This document shows positions 1 to 16,266 of a DNA stretch of 64,000 nt, piece after piece. A program made the translations under genes and the position numbers. Position 1 is the stretch's first letter. Every line of letters starts with the position of its first letter. The stretch is from Eucalyptus grandis (Eukaryota; Streptophyta; Magnoliopsida; Myrtales; Myrtaceae): the NCBI RefSeq assembly GCF_016545825.1, contig NC_052615.1, positions 36,729,516-36,793,515 on the forward strand, written 5' to 3'. The notes below the pieces were generated by a model that worked only from the letters and a program-made list of their open reading frames with translations, was not told where the DNA came from and made no database searches.

Positions 1-3000
1 ATGACCCATTATTTTTTTTTTTTTTTTGTAAGGTAGGATTTCTTTTAATTTTTTTAATTTTTTTTTTCCTTTTTCCTCTCTTCACAGCCATCGATTGACA
101 AGCAGCAATGTGGTGGGGGCCGGCAAAGAGGAACAAGAAAAAAAGTTATTTTTAATTAATTTTTAGAACAATAAGTTATTTTTTCAAATTCTTATTTCTT
201 TACAAATCTATTTTTCGGCTACTTTTCTATCCCGGGGAATAGAAAAATTAGTTGATATTATTAAATGATATTTTTTTATTTTTTTATTAAGATGAACAAA
301 AGAAAAAAAAAAAAACAAAAAAAAAAATTTGGCAAGTTGCCATGGACGTCCTAAATTTCTTCTAAGTGAGGCTGTGCAGATTGAGTATAGCACCAATTAC
401 ATAGTAATAAATCAGCAATCGTCGATTCCGTTTAACACGCTGAGGAAAAATCTAACCGTGCAGTGATAGATGTCATATAAGGACGAGCAGCTTTAAGATG
501 ATGCAGCGTTTCCGTGCTATCTTTAAACCCCGCACGGATCTCCTCGTGATCCCACACACATGAAAGGACTGTCTCCGCGACCCTTCTTCCAATCTCACCT
601 GTCAACGCTAATAATAGTGCCAATTCACCATTGCAATGTGACCGACATTGCCCTTTTAATTCCTGTCCACACGACCTCTACGTTGGCCAAACGCATTCTA
701 CCTCGCGTGCTCATTTGAAAGGAACACGACTTCTCTCTCACCATCCTCTAAGATTTGTCGGACTTGAAGTGAGATAGCGCGAAGCAACGTGCTGCATTAA
801 ATTGTCGGTTCAGGAAAAATGATCAGTCTGACAACTTGTTAGAAACCGAACCGGGAGCGCGATAGTTCTAGGAAGATGATGGCCATGGCATCAATGCTCT
901 CGACCCTCTTGCTATATTCAGGAGAAGGCCTCGTTGACCGACAGACGGGAGGAATGCGGATACATGTGCTTTTAGTTCGCGTCGTGCCAATGGTTCAGGT
1001 GCCGTGCATGAGCAAGGGTCCCAGCTCATTGCAGAGCCACCCTCCATGACTGCAAAGACCGGCTGCTTGACCATGAGGCGCATCTACTCGGCTCCGGTAT
1101 CAATTGAATTTCCAATCACGTCCATCTATTTTTAAGCCTTCCCTAAGTTATACAGGTCAAGCAGTTGATATCAAGCAAGTACATCTTTTAGTTCCAGGTT
1201 CGCGCGGAGACATAAACTAAGAAAAAATACAAAATCTTGTTCCAAGTTCCAAATTCCACCAGCTTAAAACTTAAAACCTAATCATTAAAATAGATTCCTA
1301 ATTTTTAGAACCTATAACCTACTCTACACATCTTGAAACTTAGAACCGAAAAGGTTCCTATCAGTTCAATTCTCAGGTTCTAGGTTCCATCCCCAAAACC
1401 AAAACCATGCTCACCTCTAGAAGCGAGGCAATTTTTTCTACTCCACGCATCGGCGAGCGTAAAAGCAAGAATGTGTCGTGCGTGGATTGCCTTTTTGAAG
1501 GGCCAAATTGCAAGTTATAGCCCGATTAATCCTGTTAAAATAAGATAAGATACGGCTTATTATCGTTATGCCTTTGTAAGTACTCCATCCTGACGAGCTA
1601 ACAAACGAAAACTCCGTCATACCTTAGTAAAGAGAAGAATATGAAGAACTAGGTCAGCTCTAGTGATCGATCCAACTTCTACACTCATTACTGAAGTTCC
1701 AAGGAAAAACACCTGAATTGCCAGCCTTTTTAACTACAGACCCATCAAGGAAACCAAATTGACCAGTGCAGTAACTTTAGTCGATGCTCGCGGATCTTCC
1801 TTTTTCTTATTGGATGACATAAAGTATAGACATTGAAAACAATCACTTTCATACCAAAGTGCGTAGCAGCAGAAGCTTCGCAGACACATCGAAATCATCC
1901 CAAGAGTCCATTTAGTGGCTGTGATTGGCTGTGAGATGATGCAACAGGGACACCTGAAACGTCTTATTCCTGCCTTACGAAAACAACCGATGACTGGCTC
2001 TACTCAACTTTCATTCTTCAATCTTATAGAATGAGATTCAGGTTCAGTTCACCTTAAGCCAAATCAGAACCTTCTACTTCAAAGGCACATGTAGGGCACC
2101 AAACCAAGTCGTGGGCTATATCTCTCAACTACCACCTGCATTTAACTCCCATATAAAAGCAAAAACATCTCACTCAACTACCTCCTGCACAGCTTTACTC
2201 TGATAAAGACCCATCGATTGCTTGGCCATGATTGCTTGGCCATATTTGAACCCACCTAAAGCGTGCTTTTGGTGACTTGGTAGGTGCAATTAAAGCAAAA
2301 AAGCTAGTTCTTGCGGAAACTGCCTAATGAAATTAGGGTGAGGATGTTCAAGAGACCCCATCCTAACCCAGATCAAATATGAAGAGTGCACAACAGTGAC
2401 GGACCGACCATTAACAATCATTGTTTTCCTCACATGTGCTAAGTGTGGAATGCCCACATAGGAACTGCAACACTTAACAAATTTGTCAATGCTGGCGACA
2501 TCGGTCCTATTAGTGGTTAAACATATTGCTGGGCATACAAGTAATAGAAGTCCTCACAGCTAGATTCAAGCATCCATCTCCAAGCCCTCTGAGATTTAAC
2601 AACATTGTCGCATTGGGCACATCCCTCTAATAACATTAATTTCTACAGTTTCAACACTCTCAACTTCTTCAATCCAGACTGCGAATTTTTTATTATCTCG
2701 AAACACTACCCTAGGATTTTGCTGTGTCTTTACACTTACAGGAGTAACTTAAGTGCTAAAGTATAACTGTAACTACAATAGGGTCATGCTCCAAGTGACC
2801 ACCTCACACAGGCAAAAACATATCATTATGGAAGCTAATAGACAAAAACAGAGCTAAAACCATTAACCTTAGAACCATGTACACTACTGACGATGCAACA
2901 ACGAAACAGACAGATATGAGGAATGAGCAATGAGAATGAGCCTACAATAATACATGTAGTTGCAGTAAACAGGGATAGAGATGAGACCAGATACCGGATA

Positions 3001-3600
3001 TATGCTTTACTCATAGCTCAGACCAACCACACAAGTCTGTTGATTCAGCTGTCATCTGAGTAGGGCTCAATCCAAAAAATGCTAATTGCAAACTAATTGA
3101 GAGTGACAAGATCATAGAAAGTTCAAATATCACTGGAGCAGCAGCATTAAGACATAAGAATAATCAAGATGATAACATCGATAACATTGGGAGCCCTCAG
3201 AGGAAGCAAGAAACACAGCAATACAATAAAAATGCAACTCTATAGCCTATTAAAATGTCTCCTCATTTTTATTGAAACTTCATGGGAAGGATACATGTCC
3301 AGCGATCCTCATATGTTCTCTGAATCACTAATTCTACAACCCAAAACTACAAGAATTACATTCTCCAATGATTAAAAAGAATTCAAAAGAAAGGTGGTTC
3401 ATTTTATCTGATACAGCTAGGGGGGGATCTCTGCAAACAATGTCCATTTACACCTTAAAACTTCATACTGCGACGAGACTTCCCCCCTGATATGGGCACC
3501 CCTATTATATAGGCACAGACAACAATCGTGGAAATGAACACATAAATGTTAGAAATTGGCCATAAGAATCATAACCAATAGCATCTATAGAGAAAGCTAA
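1..3600. other. Intergenic DNA, no supported gene
   Basis: AT-rich plant spacer with several T and A homopolymers (for example near 11-27 and 305-328). No ORF on either strand shows a recognisable domain. Around 1180-1419 the sequence is rich in degenerate GGTTCC/GAACC words and ends in ATGCTCACCTCTA, which resembles the 3' end of the hAT-like element at 60513-61517. No matching 5' end was found, so this may be a truncated relative. The last few hundred bases are the 3' flank of the epimerase gene, which reads toward this region. Confidence 0.6.
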
Positions 3601-3620
3601 TTTTTGCAACCAAAAGAATG

Positions 3621-4931
3621 TCATACACCGCTCTTCTTGCCATCGGCATAAAATCTGAGGTACCATCGAACAAATTTCTTCAAACCAGACTGAAGATCTG
3701 TGGTCGGCTTATATCCCAGCTCCCGCTGAGCCAAGCTGATGTTGGCATGAGTATATTGCACGTCTCCATTCCGAGGCAACCTCAGGATGTTCCTCTTGGC
3801 TTTCAATTTCAGAAGCCTCTCCAAGATGCTGACGAGGTCGGAAACAGGAACCGGTGAAGTATTCCCCAGATTATACACCCTCAATTGTGCCGGCCCTTTC
3901 TTCTTCCCCCCGCTTCCCGTGCTCTTCTCTGCAGTATCCAGAGCCGCTAAACAACCCCTCACAATATCATCGATGTAGGTGAAATCCCTCGCGACCGTGC
4001 CATGATTAGCGGCCTCGAAGATCGATATAGACTTTCCCTTCAATATGTCTCTGGTGAAAAAGAAGTAGGCCATATCAGGCCTTCCCCACGGGCCATAAAC
4101 AGTGAAGAACCGCAACCCCGTCAAAGATAGGCCGTAGATATGATTATAAGTGTGCGCGATTTCTTCGCCGGCCTTCTTCGTGGCTGCATACAAGCTGGCG
4201 GGTTGGTCTGTCCGATCTTTCTCCGAAAAGGGCACTTTGGTATTGAGTCCATACACAGAACTAGAGGATGCCCAAACGATTGCAGGCTGTGGATTGGCAG
4301 ACTTGCAGACCTCAAGCAAGCTAACAAGACCAGCAATGTTGCTGTGCACGTAAGAGCTAGGATTCTCCATCGCGTACCTCACTCCAGCCTGAGCAGCCAA
4401 ATGCATCACATGGGTGAAGGCCACTACCTCAAACAATTTCCGCAAGAGGGCCTCATCGTTGATGTCGCCCTCCACGATGAACACGCCGGCCCGCTCTAGC
4501 AGCGCCTGGCGGGCGCGCTTGAGGGACGGATCGTAGTAGTCGTTGAAGTTGTCGAGCCCGAGGACGCCGTCGCCGCGGCGCTTGAGGGCGGCGGAGACGT
4601 GGGTGCCGACGAAGCCGGCGGCGCCGGTGACGAGCACGGACATGCCGTTGCGGGAGCGGATGCGGGCGGAGGAGCGGACCCGCTTCTCCCAGGCGGCGCC
4701 GCCCCAGCTGTAGTTCTGGAGGTAGCGGCGGGAGGGGTCGGAGAGGGACTGCGGGGCGGAGGAGGACGGGGATCGGAAGAAGAAGATGAAGATCAGGGCG
4801 AGGAAGATGAAGGACCAGAAGGTGAGCTTGGCGAGGGAGGAGTGCCACCTCAGGCGGTTGTAGGGGGACTTGTCCATCTTGAACTTGCCCGGCGTCGACG
4901 GTATGTCGTCCAGGTGCGAGATTTGCTTCAT
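3621..4931 (-). CDS. GAE: UDP-glucuronate 4-epimerase (Golgi, type II membrane protein)
   Basis: Interconverts UDP-glucuronate and UDP-galacturonate, the activated sugar for pectin synthesis in the Golgi. The protein is 436 aa and intronless, the normal size and structure for plant GAE genes. Visible features: a cytoplasmic N-terminus, one hydrophobic signal-anchor at about residues 37-53, a stem region, then an NAD-dependent extended short-chain dehydrogenase fold. The Rossmann glycine motif TGAAGFVG is at 102-109. The catalytic tyrosine and lysine lie in YAATK at 248-252, preceded by the serine-rich SSSSVYG motif at 222-228. GRPDMAYF at 283-290 is characteristic of the UDP-uronate epimerase branch. 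The start is the first ATG after the CT-rich leader and keeps the full membrane anchor. A small ORF starts 165 bp away on the opposite strand, so the two may share a promoter region. Which paralogue (GAE1-6) this is cannot be decided here. Confidence 0.96.
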   Translation of the reverse strand: MKQISHLDDIPSTPGKFKMDKSPYNRLRWHSSLAKLTFWSFIFLALIFIFFFRSPSSSAPQSLSDPSRRYLQNYSWGGAAWEKRVRSSARIRSRNGMSVLVTGAAGFVGTHVSAALKRRGDGVLGLDNFNDYYDPSLKRARQALLERAGVFIVEGDINDEALLRKLFEVVAFTHVMHLAAQAGVRYAMENPSSYVHSNIAGLVSLLEVCKSANPQPAIVWASSSSVYGLNTKVPFSEKDRTDQPASLYAATKKAGEEIAHTYNHIYGLSLTGLRFFTVYGPWGRPDMAYFFFTRDILKGKSISIFEAANHGTVARDFTYIDDIVRGCLAALDTAEKSTGSGGKKKGPAQLRVYNLGNTSPVPVSDLVSILERLLKLKAKRNILRLPRNGDVQYTHANISLAQRELGYKPTTDLQSGLKKFVRWYLRFYADGKKSGV

Positions 4932-4967
4932 GGGTCACAATGCCGGATCTGCGAATGCCTGCTCAAG

Positions 4968-4970
<3 letters not shown>

Positions 4971-5005
<35 letters not shown>
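4971..5005. repeat. (CT)n microsatellite in the epimerase leader
   Basis: About 17 CT units lie 40 bp upstream of the epimerase start codon; on the gene's own strand this is (GA)n. GA/CT tracts are common in plant 5' leaders and core promoters. It lies in the 165-bp gap between the two divergent ORFs. Confidence 0.9.
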
Positions 5006-5007
<2 letters not shown>

Positions 5008-5095
5008 GTGATCTCTCTGCCCAATTCAAAGAAATCAAGAGCGGGATTCTTGCTCCAGGGGGAGTTTATACGAGCTAAAGAGGTGATTCGGAGAA

Positions 5096-5323
5096 ATGGG
5101 TTTTCAAGAATCTGTCGCCGTCGGTACGGTGGGCGATGCCGGTGGCGGTGGCGGAGGGGCAGGAGGAGGAGGAGGAGGAGGAGATGGGGAGGAGGAGCGT
5201 GAAGAAGATAAGGGGGAGTGGAGAAAGTGGCTTTGGTCTGAAACTTTGCTTTATGGTCTCCTTGCTGGCATTATTGTCATTAAATTAATTTTTCCTCAAG
5301 GGAAGAATCTTTGGGTTCCTTGA
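5096..5323 (+). CDS. Putative small membrane protein, unknown function
   Basis: A 75-aa ORF starting AGAAATGG, a good plant initiation context, 165 bp from the divergent epimerase start. The N-terminal 30 residues are mostly glycine with a short acidic and charged stretch (EEEREEDKGEWRKW). They are followed by one hydrophobic segment at about residues 47-66 (ETLLYGLLAGIIVIKLIF) and a short polar tail. I do not recognise the family. In favour of a real gene: head-to-head placement, ATG context, and a plausible transmembrane helix after a charged patch. Against: the glycine run comes from a GGA/GGC simple repeat and the ORF is short. A transcript or conservation of the C-terminal 40 residues in related species would settle it. 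Confidence 0.35.
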   Translation: MGFQESVAVGTVGDAGGGGGGAGGGGGGGDGEEEREEDKGEWRKWLWSETLLYGLLAGIIVIKLIFPQGKNLWVP

Positions 5324-6928
5324 ATGGCAGGGTTGGTGATGGTGGTGGTGATCTTTACTCTTTGGTGGCTCATGGTATTTTCAGACGACGATGATAGATG
5401 ACCTTGGCAGCGGCGACGGCGGCGGCGGCGGCAGCAACAACGATGGTGGTGGTCGCGACGGCAATTCTAGCAAAACGTGTTCGAATGCTTCCTGCGGATC
5501 AAGAAGGTGGTAATGGGGGGTGGGGAGGGAAGGGAGTCCTTTTGAGCAAATGGAGACCCAAGAAGGGTCAAAGAGCGGTCGTTAATGAATGAGAGAATGA
5601 GAGAATGAGTTGGGGGCTTTCTGTCATTTCTTCATCTTCTTGAAATCGGTTTTCTTAGTTGAAATGATTAAAAATAGGAATTCCAAGTTCTCAGGGCTGC
5701 CTAAAAATATCATAAGAAGAGGCTTGAGAGGATGCCAGGAATAGTAAGTAGTAGAGCACATGTCTATCTACGAATTACCCTTCCCCACAAAAGATGGGTA
5801 TTTGATCAAAAATTGGTTGGAATGAATGCCTTTTCAGTCGGTGCTTTTAACCCCGTTCCTCCCTTTATTTAGGGAGGGAAGCATGTGTTTTGTTTAGGTG
5901 GGATTGGATCTTGAGGTTGAGAATGGAGAGGCCTCCTGTTTCCTGGTCTTTCAAGTTTCAACCATGAGGGATGGGGTGGGAGAAAGGAAAGGGAAGGTTG
6001 CTGCCCTTTTACATGTTTTTGTTTCTGATGATGTGTTGACCTATTAGTTCCTTTGTGGATACTCCTAATCTCAACCTTGGCCAGGTAGATAGAAAAATTG
6101 AAACTTCAGATTTTGATATAGTAAAATTTCGAGTTGAAATTATCATTTGGTACCGAGAAAGGAGGATTCACGATTCTCAAAAATATTATACTGAAAAATT
6201 TATGCAAGTTGGAGGACTTGTTTAGATGAACGAAAAGCAAGCAATCAATCCGTTATTTGGAGGAACTTGACAAGAAAATGTACACAAATTTGAAGACTTT
6301 GATTAGACAACGCTAAAATTTGAACACTTGATTACCAAAAAAAATAAAATGCATGAGCTTAGAAACAAGTAACATTTTACCTGAATTCTTTGGTGAAGCC
6401 AACCGTTTGGAATTCTAGAGGAGACAAACCATTGACTTAGCTGTTCAAATTAATAAGTGTCTTTCTCCACAAATGTGAACTTTTGGAGTAAACCGTTGAA
6501 CACTTGACTTTACTGTAATATTATAATAAGAGGGACATGAGTTTGTTTTCTCTCTTTCGGTCCTTCATAAGATTCCTTTCTTTATAGATGTTGAGATTAC
6601 TTGTGTGTACAACCTCTTATGGTCCTACTATAATTTATATGAGAGAATTGTTCAGACATAAAGATCTAATCCGTCAACGTATTTTTCATATCAACGGTCA
6701 TGCCCTCAATTCCGCTAGATTGTCACTTATGGAAAATTATTATAGTCATAAAGTAAAGGATTGTGTATCTTTTTGGTACGTTAAAAGTTTGTGTTGAATT
6801 TGTAATTATGGTAAAATGTTGCTTCTATTTTTTAAAGTATTTATGGAAAAACCAAGTCTTTTTTTTTTCCTTTGAAACGCAGTTTTCTTGCCGTGTAATT
6901 CTTCTTTTTTTGTTTTGTTTTGGTAAGG
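5324..6928. other. Intergenic DNA, no supported gene
   Basis: Begins with GC-rich simple GGC/GGT repeats (5330-5580), the likely 3' part of the transcript carrying the small ORF. It then becomes AT-rich spacer. Short ORFs here (for example 6588-6797) show no domain, codon bias or conserved motif that I can see. Confidence 0.5.
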
Positions 6929-7190
6929 ACTGATTAATTTTAGTTAAAAGGCCATTGAAACACTTGAAGCCCAAAGATAACCAATTATGAGCAAAAAGTG
7001 AGCAGAAAAAATTTTCTGGCACCAATGAGCAGAGACCACATTCCCCATGTGATGATCTGACTGATTAATTTTAGTTGAAAAGCCATTGAAACGCTTGAAG
7101 CCCAAAGATAACCAATTATGAGCAAAAAGTGAGCAGAAAAAATTTTCTGGCACCAATGAGCAGAGACCACATTCCCCATGTGATGATCTG
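6929..7190. repeat. Tandem duplication of a 131-bp unit
   Basis: Two head-to-tail copies, 6929-7059 and 7060-7190, both starting CTGATTAATTTTAGTT within the first bases and ending with GTGATGATCTG. They are nearly identical by eye, differing at a few positions (for example AAAAGGCC against AAAAGCC near the start). This accounts for the repeated peptide seen in the minus-strand ORF 6944-7318, which is therefore not a gene. Confidence 0.92.
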
Positions 7191-9340
7191 ATTTCACAGA
7201 GGACAAAGGGAACACTCCCAACTTCCCAAGTTAGTATTCTCAGAGCTGGACTGCCGTTCCATGCTTTTGTGCACTTAATCAAAACACAAGATGGGAGGTG
7301 CCCCTCTGACACATACAATTACATACCAAACATAAAGTACTCTCAAATTCCTAAAAAAATAGACATACTGTATCCTGCATAATCCTAGCTGGAGAGTTGC
7401 ATCAGAAATTGTTCCTCACATGTTGTCCCTTAAAAAAATACTGCAGTACATAATTTTCCTGTCTTTTACCTTTTATAGTAGTACGAAATCAAGGGAATAA
7501 ACAGGGGAGATAAAACTTTCTGCCTAATTTGTCAGCTGAAGTTTTACTTTTTTATGAATAAACCAGCGGGCAGTTGACAAATTGCCTGACAAAAACTGCA
7601 GGAGTTTTTGTAATTTAATAGCAGGTTAATGGTGAATGGGTTTTAGATTAATGTCTCCAGCTTGTTATTGGGAAACATGGCAATCTCCACTTGCTATAAA
7701 ATATGTGGATTTGGTTCTAGGAACGTTAGCTCAACTTGCTAGAACAAGACAGAAGACACCACACACGTCAATGGCCTTTATCAGAACTTCAGAGAAGCAA
7801 ATCTACATTTTGAACTGCTAGATCTTCTCCCTTTTGGCACTTTCCCTATGTTATTGCCCTTGAGTCAGTGAAAGCAATAAGGATCTGATGGGAAAACGTG
7901 GCAAGACAAATGCCTATTGGATAGACCAAAGCTTTAGTGATCTTAGTCAGAACAATAATGCCAGAGACATCATAAGCTGAAGGAAGTTAACAACTTTAGC
8001 ACATAATATCAACCGCGATCGGGCTCCTCGAAACTGCTATTTGATATGAAACTTTATGATTTTTTTCTGGCTAAACTTATTCTCAAGTTGACTGATAAGG
8101 TTGTATTGCTTGCTTCACTAACGTCGGTGGCATAAGCAATTATAAGCAAGATGACTTTTGTTGACTTTCGTGACCTATGTTGATACTTACCTTCCATTTA
8201 TCTACCGTTGACCGTAGTAGTCTTCTCGTTTTGGTATTTCTCCCATCAGATCTACATTTCATAGCATTGCATCTACAGGATTTCAGAGCATTTGATTAGA
8301 GTCAAAGGGCAATACTCGTCAGTCAAATTTCTCCAACCATTTTGATGGTCTTCCACAACAATCCATTTCTCCAACTCTTCCAATACCATGACCACAAACT
8401 ATCTACTGTTTTGGGTAAGATAGGATTCAGGCTTTTTATACATAGATGTTATTTTAACAAACTGTCACTTGGTCATTTTGCTGCGGCAATCAAAGAAGTC
8501 ACTTGAAAAAAGAAGAAAAGTCATCCCAAGCATGTTCTCAAACAATCTCACGAGCTGCCACAAGGGAAGGGCTTTTTTTTGTGTTTCTTCTTCCTTCCCA
8601 GCAACTTTCCACGGTTTAACAGATGGGCCCGTAACCATAGAACGAGCTAGGCATTAGACTTCAAGGCACGAGATCTCAAGTTCGACTCTAATCCGCGCAA
8701 ATCTGGAGGCTAGACCGCTCGAGACGTTCGAAATCCTATACCGTGCACTTTAATTATACCAAGGACATTACGACCTCCGCAAGAAATGGTGAATAAATCG
8801 TCTTGCCACTTTAGGTCCCAACAGAAGTATGTCCAGAATTCTCACAAGAGTCATTGCTCCGCAGATGGCTTGCGCATCTTTTAACGACTTCTATCACTCG
8901 GTGAGAGTAAATACTTGGAACAGACACTAAGGCCTAAAGCTTAATGTTGATTTTTGTATCTTGAAAAGCCAGACTGCAAAATCTTAACATGGCTTGTTAC
9001 TTACCGAGCTTACGAGCAACTAATCGGCCAAACTTTATTAGTTGTTTCATCACGATCAAGCGGTTACCACTAAACAGGTCTACAACTTAAGTACCAAAGA
9101 CAAGATGAGAACGAAATTTAGGTGAATGGAAGACTCACCTACACAAAAATTGGCTAGTACAGTTCCCGATTAAATTAGGATTCTACACCCTATCGAAACT
9201 TTATGGGTGAGGTCCCAGAGTACATTCCAAGGAGTAGCTCCCACAACCATGTATAGGAAAACATACAATCAGACTACGGGGCATTGACATTGCTTAAGGG
9301 TAGTGACGGGCATTACCAACACGCTTGAAGTCTCTCGCTC
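7191..9340. other. Intergenic DNA 3' of EPSP synthase, no supported gene
   Basis: Moderately AT-rich spacer between the tandem duplication and the stop codon of the EPSP synthase gene. The part nearest 9349 is the 3' untranslated region of that gene. No other coding or transposon signal was recognised. Confidence 0.5.
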
Positions 9341-9348
9341 GCATATTT

Positions 9349-13765
<4,417 letters not shown>

Positions 13766-13769
13766 TTTC

Positions 13770-14305
13770 TCTCTCCCTCCTCTCCTTCAAGAAAACCCAG
13801 CTCCCGTCTGCCAAAATTCGTGCTTCTGGCTTCTGGCTTCTGGCTTCTGGCTTCTACGATGGAGGAGGTGATGATTGGAACGGTGGGGTCCTCGTCGTCG
13901 TCGTCTCGGGGTTGGTGGCGTTGGTGGAGTATTGACTCGCCACGAGATCTCTCAACGACCCCCCTCGGCAGTTGTCCACAACAACAACAGGGGACGACGT
14001 CTCTGTTCTTGCCAAGAAATTACGGGAACACAAGCACGTCGTGGTGGGATCCAAGCATGTACTCCCGGCCAGAAACCTCAGTAAGCAAAGGCGTTTGACG
14101 AGGCCGTGCTTAGGACTACAGCTCCGGGGGTGTTTGGTTTTAGGATATGATGATTCGGAGTTGGTGGGTCGTGGTGGGTGAAGGCGTTCGAAGCGAAAGA
14201 CGTTTTCTTTTCGGGCAGTGTTGATTGCTCCTGCCCACCAACCCACCCACCCCTCCATTTTGTCCCCTCTTATTTCTCCTCTTTTGGCCAAAATTATCCA
14301 CAAAA
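13770..14305 (-). promoter_or_regulatory. Leader and upstream region of EPSP synthase
   Basis: Sequence immediately 5' of the EPSP synthase gene. The 45 bp before the ATG are pyrimidine- and purine-rich leader. Farther up lies GC-moderate DNA with (GTC)n and (CAA)n runs. No convincing TATA box could be picked out. ORFs crossing this region in several frames look like chance readings of simple repeats. Confidence 0.4.
13822..13855. repeat. 7-bp tandem repeat in the EPSPS leader
   Basis: GCTTCTG repeated four times plus a partial fifth copy, 57 bp upstream of the EPSP synthase start codon. On the gene strand the unit is CAGAAGC. It probably lies in the 5' untranslated region and could vary in copy number between individuals. 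Confidence 0.9.
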
Positions 14306-14309
14306 AAAA

Positions 14310-15145
14310 AGTCTTTGCACATGTACTAACATAATCATAAAGTATTTAATTTAGCCAATTTAATTCTAAATATTTTGAGAATTTATCAATTCAATTATAC
14401 ACATTTCAATTATATCAATTTAATTCGAAACATTTTGATGATTTACCAATTAAATTCTTTCAAATTAATCAAAAAACACAAATCTGGCAATCTAGTCAAC
14501 AACAATCGTCCTATGCGATATGGCTCACATTATCATAGACAATTTTTTTATTAAGTTTTATCTTCTTCTTTTTTTCCTTCTTGTCCTATTTCTTTCCATC
14601 TTTTTCTTTTCCTCCAACTTTTGGCTAAGGAGGCTATCGACTAAACCTCGCTAGCCACAGGTCGAATTGCATAAAGGCGTCGCAGCCCTCACTAGCCAAT
14701 AGACAAAAGTCACAAATCGCTTACTAGAAGATGAGGGTCGCAACTCTTGCTTGGATCTGCATGATGGTGCAAAGGCCCTTGCCCATGGCCAATGAGGGCG
14801 ATGCGATCCCTTCGCCCAAATCAAGTAAGGGTATGCCGATGGCCTCGCAATTCAAGAGTTAGAAGAAAAAAGAAAAAAAAAAGAAAAGAATCTAAAATTC
14901 AAAAAAAAAATTGTAAAAAAATTATATGTCGCTAGCCCTCCAATTGTGCCATATAGTCTAACTAGGCCTTAACATCAATGCTTTTTTTTTTTTTTTTTTT
15001 ATCAAAATTGGTTGATAACTAAATTAGCAAATAGTCAAAATGTGTAAGACTAAATTGATAAATCTTTAAAAATTTTAAGACTGAATTAGCCAATTTAATA
15101 GATTTAGAATGAATTACCATAGGTGCGATAGGTTTAAGATTTTTA
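14310..15145. mobile_element. Putative non-autonomous DNA transposon with long imperfect inverted repeats
   Basis: The left flank (about 14310-14500) and the reverse complement of the right flank (about 14985-15145) share a long degenerate pattern: TTAAATTGGCTAATTCAGTC on one side, TTAATTTAGCCAATTTAATTC on the other. They enclose a GC-richer core at about 14640-14860. Such 'AAATTGGTAAAT' arms around a core are common in plant MITE-like elements. Ends are approximate and I could not define a clean target duplication. Confidence 0.45.
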
Positions 15146-15858
15146 CGATATCTCTTTCTTGTACTTTGTTTTCTTTAATTTGTAAATGGTTTGTGAGGCT
15201 AAAAATTTCAAGAGGAGTAAAACTTTAAAAACAATATGATCTTTCGAAATGTTAATTTTAAAAAAAAATGATGGCGCTATTTCCACTTCCTATATAAGTA
15301 AATCCACCCCCATTTTCACTAAAAAAAAAAAAAAATCTGTCCTCAATTTCAATTGCGATCTAAGGTAGTGGCTCCAAATTTATTTACTTCCCTACTTCTT
15401 TCAGTTTTCTATTTCTGTGTAGAATCTAATTGTCATAATTAAGCATGTCACATGCTTGTTTTTGTTTATGGTTTTTTGTCGAATTTGAAATTATTGCTAT
15501 ATAGAAGGAAAAAAAAACTAGTCTTTTATACACCATTACTCTTCTAATAACTTATCTATTTTTCATCCATCATATATCAAAAGCTTACTTTCTTGTTAAA
15601 TTTATTTTCATTAGTCTAAAATATATATCGAGTCTCTAAATTTACTATATGAAAGAATTTATCTCTTTTTTTATTACTATTGATGAGATGCATTAACATG
15701 GAGCACATAAGGCGTTATAGGAGTGTTTAAAGAACACTAAAAACATCAACGTGAAAAAGTTATACATAATAAGGCATTTTGATGTTGTTCTCAAACACTC
15801 CGCGAATAATATTAAATTTTGTCAATCCAAAAGAATGAAATTTCAATGGCATTTTACA

Positions 15859-15948
<90 letters not shown>

Positions 15949-15958
15949 TAATAAATAA
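15859..15958. repeat. (AAT)n microsatellite
   Basis: About 30 AAT units with two interruptions near the end. It reads as a poly-asparagine ORF, which is not a gene. DNA on either side (15150-16257) is AT-rich spacer without a recognised gene. Confidence 0.97.
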
Positions 15959-16266
15959 ATAAAATATAAAAAATCATATTTTATGCAAAGCTTTGATATA
16001 CCTAGATTCCACCTTTTGAAGTTTGGTGGACGGTACTTAATTGGGATTTTGTCTTTGAATAGCTTTAAAGAGGTTTTTGTTGTGTTTTTATCCGATCGTC
16101 CATAATATGTATATGTCTATAGAAAACAACCAATAAACAAGATTTGATGGTGATATGCACAATAAAAATGTAAAAAAAAAATTATAAACCCATGAAACCC
16201 ATGATAGTTTTAAAATGTTATTTATGTTACTTTTTTTTTCTAGATTTTATTGGATTATTAATCTAT

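Noticed and set aside
432..623. Minus-strand 63-aa ORF with a faint resemblance to the start of RPW8-type resistance proteins
   Set aside because: Only a loose hydrophobic pattern with no extension into an NB-ARC or further coiled-coil region; not enough to call a gene.
4140..4499. Plus-strand ORF of 119 aa opposite the epimerase
   Set aside because: Antisense shadow of the epimerase coding sequence with no independent domain.
4453..4938. Minus-strand 161-aa Pro/Arg/Leu-rich ORF overlapping the epimerase start
   Set aside because: Alternative frame of the GC-rich first part of the epimerase gene.
8625..8700. Possible tRNA-derived SINE head
   Set aside because: Both promoter boxes are poor matches and there is no poly-A tail or target duplication.
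15751..15948. 65-aa ORF ending in poly-Asn
   Set aside because: Translation of the (AAT)n microsatellite.
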